64,000 nt of DNA from Streptomyces sp. SS1-1 (GTDB lineage: Bacteria > Actinomycetota > Actinomycetes > Streptomycetales > Streptomycetaceae): the NCBI RefSeq assembly GCF_008973465.1, contig NZ_WBXN01000004.1:7232501-7296500 (forward strand), given 5' to 3'. The notes under the pieces were generated by a model, which saw only the letters and a list, made by a program, of their open reading frames with translations, was not told where the DNA came from and searched no databases. Both the position numbers and the translations under genes were made by a program. This document shows, in pieces, positions 58,701 through 64,000 of the stretch (position 1 is its first letter; each line of letters begins with the position of its first letter).

Positions 58701-59104
58701 GACATGCCTTCCCTAGCGATCTTGTCCCTGCGCACGGCACCAACTCCCCTTCCCGCAGGGCTATTCCGGGGATCCGGGGGCCGGGAGCCGTCGCTCACCT
58801 CCGAGCGCCCGCGGGCGGCGGGTTCCGGCCACCGGGGCGCCACCCGTCCGACGGTGCGCCGCCGCGGGGGAGGCCGCACCCCGAAACGCCGCCCGAGCCG
58901 GCCGCCTCACCCGTCCGGACTCCCGCGTGACAGCGGGGGACGACGGCCCGGCGGCGGTCCGGGTGCCGTCACCGTCCCGTGGGCGTACTGTCCGCATATG
59001 GGTGACGTGCTGGACCGCGGTCGGTGCGGTGGGCGGCCCTCCGCACCGGGTGTCCCCCATGAGGGCCGCAACCGGCGGCCGCCGGGGGACGACGTGCGCC
59101 CGGC
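58701..59104. other. Intergenic region upstream of second SpoIIE gene
   Basis: 404 bp with no supported gene. A 50-codon ATG frame at 58998-59151 overlaps the start of the next gene in another frame; I do not call it. No clear operators are seen. Confidence 0.4.
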
Positions 59105-61261
59105 GTGCGCGGCGCCGTGCGCGGATCGGGTGAGGCCGTGCGGGACGTGACGGACGGCGGCCCCGGTCCCGAGGTGGACGTGCCCGACTCCCTGCTGGCC
59201 GGCCTGGTCCGGAACACCGGGGCGTCGGTGGGCATGGCGTACGTCCTGGCACCGGGGGACCCGCTGCTGCGGCTGGCGCTGGTCTCCGGTGTGTCCCACC
59301 GGATCGCGGCACCGTGGGCCCGGATCCCGATGGACACGGCGATCCCGGTGGTCGACGCCATCCGCGACCGCCGGCTGATCTGGCTGGCGAGCCAGGAGGA
59401 GACCGCGCGCCGCTACCCACGGCTCGGCGTCGTCCTGCCCTACGACTTCATGCTCGCCGCCGCCCCGATCACCGACGGCGGCCCCGTCCGGGGTGGCGTG
59501 GTGCTGCTGTGGCCCGTGTGGCACCCGCCGCAGCTCAGCGCGGCCGAGCGGGACGCGATCACCACCGGATGCGCCCGCGCGGCCGAGTTCCTGGACCGCG
59601 CCGCGGACAGCGGCCACTTCCCCGACATCCCCGACGTACCCCGGGTGGTGGCCGCGCCCCACGACCACGACACCGATCCCCGGCACGCCATGGCGGCCCT
59701 CGCGTTCGCCGACCGCCTGCCGCTGGGCTGCTGCGCGCTCGACCTCGACGGGCGGCTCACCTACATCAACGCGGCCGGCACCGAACTGGTCGGGGCCGGG
59801 GCCGCCGCGCTCCTGGGCAAGCGCCCCTGGGAGGTGCTGCTCTGGCTGCACGACCCGCTCTTCGAGGACCGCTACCGGGCGGCCGTGGTCACCCGCCGGC
59901 CCCTCACGTTCACGGCGACACGCCCGCCCGACACCCGGCTGGTGTTCCGGCTCTACCCGGACGAGACCGGTATCAGCGTCCACATCGCCCCCGCCGACGA
60001 GGGGGCCACCGGCCCGCACGCCACGGCGGCGACCCCGCATCAGGCCGAGCCCGTCGGCGCCGCGGCGCTCTACCACCTCACGCATGTCGCCGCCGCCCTC
60101 GCCGAGGCCGCCGGCGCGAAGGACGTGGTCGAGCTGGCCGCCGACCAGATCGTGCCCGCCTTCGGCCCCCGGGCGCTGGCCCTGCTGACCTTGCAGGAGG
60201 GACGGCTGCGCCTCGCCGGACACCGGGGGTACGACCCTGAGCTGATGTCCCGGTTCGCCGCGGAGTCCCTCACCTCCGACACCCCGGCCGTGCGCGCCGT
60301 CAGCACCGGCACCGCCGCCTTCTTCCCGAGCTTCGCCGACCTCCGGCGCGCCTACCCGCCGGCGCGGCACCAGGACGGCATGGCCTCCTGGGCCTTCCTG
60401 CCGCTCATCGTCTCGGGCCGTCCCGTCGGCTCCCTCGTCCTCGCCTACGACGCGCCCCGCGCCTTCCCGCCCGCCGAGCGGGCCCTGCTCACCTCACTGG
60501 CGGGGCTGATCGCCCAGGCCCTGGACCGCGCCCGGCTCTACGACGCCAAGCACAGCCTCGCCCACACCCTCCAGAACGCCCTGCTGCCCCGCAGCCTCGG
60601 AAACGTCCCCGGGCTCGACGCCGCCGCCCGCTACCGGCCCGCGAGCCACGGCATGGACATCGGCGGCGACTTCTACGACCTGATCCGGCGCACCCCGACG
60701 AGCGCCATCGCCGCGATCGGCGACGTCCAGGGGCACAACACGACGGCCGCCGCGCTCATGGGCCAGGTCCGCACCGCCGTCCACGCGCACGCCACGTCCG
60801 GGGCCTCGCCCGGCGACATCCTCGCCCGCACCAACCGGCTCCTGGCCGACCTGAACCCGGGCCTGTTCGTCAGCTGCCTCATCGTCCACCTCGACCTGGC
60901 CCGCCACAGCGCGCGACTGGCCACCGCCGGACATCCGCCGGCCCTGCTGCGCCACCCGGACGGCCGGACCGAGCCCGTCCCCGCCCCCGCCGGACTGCTG
61001 CTGGGCATCAGCCCGGACGCCGACTACGCCACGGTGGACGTCCCCCTCCCGCCGGGCGCGCTCCTCGCCCTCTACACCGACGGACTGGTCGAGCGGCCCG
61101 GTGTCGACATCGACGACGCCATCGCCGCCGTCACCGACCGGCTGGCCGCCTCCCCGCCCGACGACCTCGACGCCCTGGCCGACGCCCTGCTCGAACACGC
61201 CGGACAGGCGGCGTCGAACCCGGACGACATCGCGCTCCTCCTGGTGCGCCCGCACCGCTGA
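59105..61261 (+). CDS. GAF-PAS-GAF-SpoIIE serine phosphatase
   Basis: A 718-residue PPM phosphatase. The N-terminal GAF-like region (about 30-165), a PAS-like domain (about 205-300, LGCCALDLDGRLTYINAAGTELVGAGAAALLG), a second GAF domain (about 320-480) and a SpoIIE domain (about 495-716) follow in order. Metal-binding aspartates are in IGGDFYDLI (Asp522), IGDVQGHNT, LYTDGLVERPG and PDDIALLLV. The start is uncertain: GTG codons at 59105, 59117, 59138 and 59147 are possible; 59138 has GTGAGG very close by. It probably acts in the same partner-switching signalling as the phosphatase at 34717 and the ATPase at 24480. Confidence 0.9.
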   Translation: MRGAVRGSGEAVRDVTDGGPGPEVDVPDSLLAGLVRNTGASVGMAYVLAPGDPLLRLALVSGVSHRIAAPWARIPMDTAIPVVDAIRDRRLIWLASQEETARRYPRLGVVLPYDFMLAAAPITDGGPVRGGVVLLWPVWHPPQLSAAERDAITTGCARAAEFLDRAADSGHFPDIPDVPRVVAAPHDHDTDPRHAMAALAFADRLPLGCCALDLDGRLTYINAAGTELVGAGAAALLGKRPWEVLLWLHDPLFEDRYRAAVVTRRPLTFTATRPPDTRLVFRLYPDETGISVHIAPADEGATGPHATAATPHQAEPVGAAALYHLTHVAAALAEAAGAKDVVELAADQIVPAFGPRALALLTLQEGRLRLAGHRGYDPELMSRFAAESLTSDTPAVRAVSTGTAAFFPSFADLRRAYPPARHQDGMASWAFLPLIVSGRPVGSLVLAYDAPRAFPPAERALLTSLAGLIAQALDRARLYDAKHSLAHTLQNALLPRSLGNVPGLDAAARYRPASHGMDIGGDFYDLIRRTPTSAIAAIGDVQGHNTTAAALMGQVRTAVHAHATSGASPGDILARTNRLLADLNPGLFVSCLIVHLDLARHSARLATAGHPPALLRHPDGRTEPVPAPAGLLLGISPDADYATVDVPLPPGALLALYTDGLVERPGVDIDDAIAAVTDRLAASPPDDLDALADALLEHAGQAASNPDDIALLLVRPHR

Positions 61262-61344
61262 CGCCCACTCACAGCCCGTGCGGCGCCCGTGAGTCTCCCC
61301 CGAACGAGTGACTCTAGGCTGGTGTGTGGCGGGTACACGGAGGC

Positions 61345-61581
61345 ATGGCCTGCAGACCAGCGCTCACCCCTCTCGACGACAGCCACCCCGTCCCCGAGCC
61401 CGTGCGCACCCTGATCAGCGGCATCGTCACGGCCGTACGGGCCGGCGACGACGCCGCCATCCGCGCCCTCCTGGAACGCCTCGCCCCGGTCGCCGACACC
61501 ACCGCCCTCCTCCTGCTGCGGTACCGGCTGGGGCTCGGCGAGGACGCGGACACGGAGGAAACCGTGGGCGCGCATACGTGA
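61345..61581 (+). CDS. Short hypothetical protein
   Basis: A 78-residue protein (MACRPALTPLDDSHPVPEPV...) with a helical core (VRTLISGIVTAVRAGDDAAIRALLERLAPVADTTALLLLRYRLG). No recognised domain, signal or membrane segment. GTG 61324 would add seven residues; GGAGG just before ATG 61345 supports either poorly because the spacing is short. Its TGA lies inside the following hairpin. Real but of unknown function. Confidence 0.55.
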   Translation: MACRPALTPLDDSHPVPEPVRTLISGIVTAVRAGDDAAIRALLERLAPVADTTALLLLRYRLGLGEDADTEETVGAHT

Positions 61582-61617
61582 AGCGCCGGGCGGTCACCTC
61601 CGCCCGGCGCTTCACGT
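61576..61617. terminator. 18-bp perfect hairpin, bidirectional terminator
   Basis: ACGTGAAGCGCCGGGCGG, a 6-base loop, then the exact complement. It overlaps the stop of the short ORF and lies 11 bp after the GAPDH stop. Confidence 0.85.
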
Positions 61618-61627
61618 GCGTCACCGC

Positions 61628-62626
61628 TCAGCGAGCGGCGAGCAGCTCCAGGGTGTCGATCACGCGGTGGGAGAAGCCCCACTCGTTGTCGTACCAGGCG
61701 ACCACCTTGACGTGGCGGCCGTCGACGCGGGTCAGAGCCGAGTCGAAGATCGACGAGGCCGGGTTGCCGGTGATGTCGGAGGACACCAGCGGGTCCTCGG
61801 AGTACTCCAGGACGCCGGCGAGCGGGCCCTCGGCCGCGGTGCGGTAGGCGGCCAGCACGTCCTCGCGGGTCACGTCCCGGGCGACCGTCGTGTTCAGCTC
61901 GACGATCGAGCCCACCGGCACCGGCACCCGGATCGAGTCGCCGGACAGCTTGCCGTCGAGGTCGGGCAGGACCAGGCCGATCGCCTTGGCGGCGCCGGTC
62001 GTCGTCGGGACGATGTTGACGCCGGCGGCACGGGCGCGCCGGGCGTCGCGGTGCGGACCGTCCTGGAGGTTCTGCTCCTGGGTGTAGGCGTGCACGGTCG
62101 TCATGAAGCCGTGCTCGATCCCGGCGAGCTCGTGCAGCACCTTGGCCAGCGGCGCGAGCGCGTTCGTGGTGCACGAGGCGTTCGAGACGATCGTGTGCAG
62201 GTCCGGGTCGTAGGAGTCGGAGTTGACGCCGTAGGCGAGGGTGACGTCCGCGCCGTCCGACGGCGCGCTCACCAGCACCTTGCGGGCCCCGGCGTCCAGG
62301 TGCGCGCGGGCGGCCTTCGCCGAGGTGAACCGGCCGGTGGCCTCCAGCACGATGTCCACGCCCAGCTCGGCCCAGGGCAGCTGCGCCGGCTCACGCTCGG
62401 CCAGGACCTTGATGCGCCGCCCGTCGACCACGAGGGTGTCCCCGTCGACCGTCACCGGACGCCCGAGCCGGCCGGCCGTGCTGTCGAACGCCAGCAGCCG
62501 GGCGAGCGTCGCGGGCTCCGTCAGGTCGTTGACGGCGACGATCTCGAGGGCGCTGTCGCGCTCCAGCAGGGCGCGCAGCACGTTGCGTCCGATGCGGCCG
62601 AAACCGTTGATGGCGATGCGAGTCAT
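61628..62626 (-). CDS. gap: Glyceraldehyde-3-phosphate dehydrogenase
   Basis: A 332-residue enzyme that oxidises glyceraldehyde-3-phosphate to 1,3-bisphosphoglycerate. The Rossmann start is MTRIAINGFGRIGRNVLRAL with Asp34 (VAVNDLTEPATLA), indicating NAD preference. The catalytic Cys152 (SNASCTTNALAPL) and His179 (MTTVHAYTQEQNLQDGPHRD) are present, as is the C-terminal WYDNEWGFSHRV. ATG 62626 is the family start. It is alone rather than in a gap-pgk-tpi cluster, so it is probably an additional isozyme. The AraC regulator lies upstream on the same strand, 109 bp away. Confidence 0.95.
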   Translation of the reverse strand: MTRIAINGFGRIGRNVLRALLERDSALEIVAVNDLTEPATLARLLAFDSTAGRLGRPVTVDGDTLVVDGRRIKVLAEREPAQLPWAELGVDIVLEATGRFTSAKAARAHLDAGARKVLVSAPSDGADVTLAYGVNSDSYDPDLHTIVSNASCTTNALAPLAKVLHELAGIEHGFMTTVHAYTQEQNLQDGPHRDARRARAAGVNIVPTTTGAAKAIGLVLPDLDGKLSGDSIRVPVPVGSIVELNTTVARDVTREDVLAAYRTAAEGPLAGVLEYSEDPLVSSDITGNPASSIFDSALTRVDGRHVKVVAWYDNEWGFSHRVIDTLELLAAR

Positions 62627-62735
62627 GAGTGGTGTCCCTTCCTGTTGCCACCTCCAGGCTCGCGCGCGCCGCGCCCGCCGCACAGTGGCGCGACCGCCAC
62701 GGTTCGCAAGGATCCCGCCAGCGCGGCGGGGCCGG

Positions 62736-63692
62736 TCACTCGCCCCGGGTGAAGGTGCGCCGGTAGTCGCTCGGTGTCGTGCCGAGGATGCGCTGGAAGT
62801 GCAGGCGCAGATTCGCGCCGGTGCCCAGGCCGACGTCGGCCGCGATCTGCTCGACGCTGCGCTGCGACCGTTCCAGCAGCTCACGGGCCAGGTCGATCCG
62901 GGCCCGCATCACCCACTGCATCGGCGTGTAGCCGGTCTCCTCCACGAAACGCCGGGAGAACGTGCGCGCCGACACCCCCGCCTGCCGTGCCAGGACGTCG
63001 AGGGTCAACGGCTCACCGAGCCGGTGCAGCGCCCACTCCCGGGTCGCGCCGAAGCGCTCGCCCAGCGGCTCCGGCACACTGCGCGGGACGTACTGGGCCT
63101 GACCGCCACTGCGGTACGGGGCCGCCACCAGCCGGCGGGCCGCGTGGTTGGAGGCGGCCACCCCGAGGTCGCCGCGCAGGATGTGCAGGCACAGGTCGAT
63201 GCCGGAGGCGGCACCGGCCGAGGTCAGCACGCTGCCCTCGTCGACGAACAGGACGTTCTCGTCGACCTGGATCTGCGGATGCCGGGCGGCGAGGGCGCGG
63301 GTGTAGTGCCAGTGCGTGGTGGCGCGCCGGCCGTCGAGCAGGCCGGTGGCGGCGAGCGTGAAGGCGCCGGTCGAGATGGCGGCGAGCCGCGCGCCCCGGG
63401 CGTGCGCCTCGATCAGCGCGTCGACGACCGGCCGCGGCGGGTCGTCGCGGTCCGGATGCCGGTAGCCCGGCACGAAGACGATGTCCGCCCAGGCCAGCGC
63501 GTCGAGGCCGTGGGCGACCGCGTACGACAGGCCGTCCCCGCCGGTCACCGGGCCGGGCGTCGCCCCGCACACCCGCACCTCGTACGGCATGCTCGCCCGG
63601 GTCGTGAACACCTGCGCGGGGATGCCGACGTCGAGCGGTTTGGCGCCCTCGCTGACGAGGACGGCGACACGGTGCAGACGGGGGAGTGACAC
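62736..63692 (-). CDS. GlxA-type transcriptional regulator (DJ-1/PfpI + AraC)
   Basis: A 318-residue regulator. The N-terminal DJ-1/PfpI-like domain (about 5-180; HRVAVLVSEGAKPLDVGIPAQVF, then ISTGAFTLAATGLLDGRRATTHW) is joined to an AraC helix-turn-helix pair (about 225-315; TLDVLARQAGVSARTFSRRFVEETGYTPMQWVMRARIDLARELLERSQRSVEQIAADVGLG). The hydrolase nucleophile elbow Cys is replaced by Thr (AISTGAF), as in other GlxA regulators. GTG 63692 starts the DJ-1 domain. It may control the adjacent gap, which it precedes. Confidence 0.9.
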   Translation of the reverse strand: MSLPRLHRVAVLVSEGAKPLDVGIPAQVFTTRASMPYEVRVCGATPGPVTGGDGLSYAVAHGLDALAWADIVFVPGYRHPDRDDPPRPVVDALIEAHARGARLAAISTGAFTLAATGLLDGRRATTHWHYTRALAARHPQIQVDENVLFVDEGSVLTSAGAASGIDLCLHILRGDLGVAASNHAARRLVAAPYRSGGQAQYVPRSVPEPLGERFGATREWALHRLGEPLTLDVLARQAGVSARTFSRRFVEETGYTPMQWVMRARIDLARELLERSQRSVEQIAADVGLGTGANLRLHFQRILGTTPSDYRRTFTRGE

Positions 63693-63910
63693 GGGGACGA
63701 GGATACGGAAGGCCCCGGACCAGGGAGGGTTCCGAGGGGCCCGGACGGCCGTCACCGTGCGTGACCGCTCTCCGGCCCGCTGCTGTGGGCGAAGCCGAGC
63801 CGGGTGGTATTCAATGAGGTGTGCGGCCAGAGATCTCGGGATCCCGTCACCCTGGTTCCGGTACGGCCCCGGCGCGGTGCCGTGGCCGGCGAGCGAGCTG
63901 AGAGAACCGC

Positions 63911-64000
63911 ATGGACTCCACGCCTCCCCCGTCGTCTGCTTCGCCGTACGACATGGTCAGCGGCGCGCTGGGGGAGTACATCCCGCACGGGGACGACGAG
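63911..64000 (+). CDS. Partial gene of unknown function, 3' end outside window
   Basis: Thirty codons are visible (MDSTPPPSSASPYDMVSGAL then an acidic stretch). No domain can be assigned. It diverges from the GlxA-type regulator. Confidence 0.45.
   Translation, partial: MDSTPPPSSASPYDMVSGALGEYIPHGDDE

Noticed and set aside
58998..59151. 50-codon ATG frame before the second SpoIIE gene
   Set aside because: Overlaps the SpoIIE start in another frame, no domain, no ribosome site; probably chance.

Overview
The window looks like a Streptomyces chromosome (or a close relative). G+C is very high, third codon positions are strongly G/C, many starts are GTG, and it carries typical Streptomyces families: SpoIIE-type phosphatases with PAS/GAF sensors, a PF04672 methyltransferase, ricin-lectin-tailed secreted hydrolases, a rifampin phosphotransferase with its Rifamycin Associated Element, and a TTA codon at position 2 of a regulator. 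I see no rRNA, tRNA, CRISPR array, insertion sequence or prophage. The content is that of an adaptive, conditionally expressed region.

Layout. 1-3255: a quinone-oxidoreductase-type enzyme (truncated by the window edge) facing a DHA2 exporter and its TetR repressor, with two tandem palindromes between them. 3626-7897: a 1423-residue secreted GH87-type alpha-1,3-glucanase. 7970-12145: an operon of two MuiA-family (DUF4139) proteins and a TlpA-type lipoprotein. 12265-16564: small membrane and secreted proteins, a DHA1 exporter, a methyltransferase and an APH-type kinase. 16590-21419: a GH127-type beta-L-arabinofuranosidase, a cysteine-synthase-family enzyme, a small membrane protein and an ArsR-like regulator. 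21550-24989: a secreted beta-propeller, a 14-TM exporter and an RsbW-type ATPase. 24968-30098: rifampin phosphotransferase (rph) and a large catalase. 30489-45935: an orphan roadblock protein, ArsR, GH76, Rieske/DUF2231, PAS-GAF-SpoIIE, FG-GAP, an NhaA-DsbA fusion, ThuA-lectin plus GH18 chitinase, and two membrane proteins. 45970-53980: a C45 hydrolase followed by a stress/redox block (DUF1918-HTH-PNPOx, DoxX, universal stress protein, GNAT-acyl-CoA synthetase, CBS-BON, flavodoxin). 53984-58700: HxlR, LysR, two aldo/keto reductases, an SRPBCC protein and an F420:NADP-reductase-like protein. 59105-64000: a second SpoIIE phosphatase, a short ORF, GAPDH, a GlxA-type AraC regulator and a gene cut by the window end.

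How the parts work together. Several modules have legible cis-regulation. Four 14-bp DosR/DevR-like palindromes precede three consecutive stress genes (47184, 48278, 49015), which suggests a hypoxia/redox regulon like the DosR and OsdR regulons. A consensus RAE precedes rph. A DasR-like site and a good sigma70-type promoter precede the chitinase operon. Perfect or near-perfect dyads lie beside the TetR, ArsR, HxlR and LysR genes. Five secreted glycan-active proteins (GH87, GH127, GH76, GH18, ThuA-lectin) indicate a polysaccharide-degrading saprophyte. The least explained material is the MuiA/MuiA/TlpA operon, a duplicated unknown module ahead of the GH76 domain, and a 73-residue secreted peptide with a chaplin-like cysteine pair.
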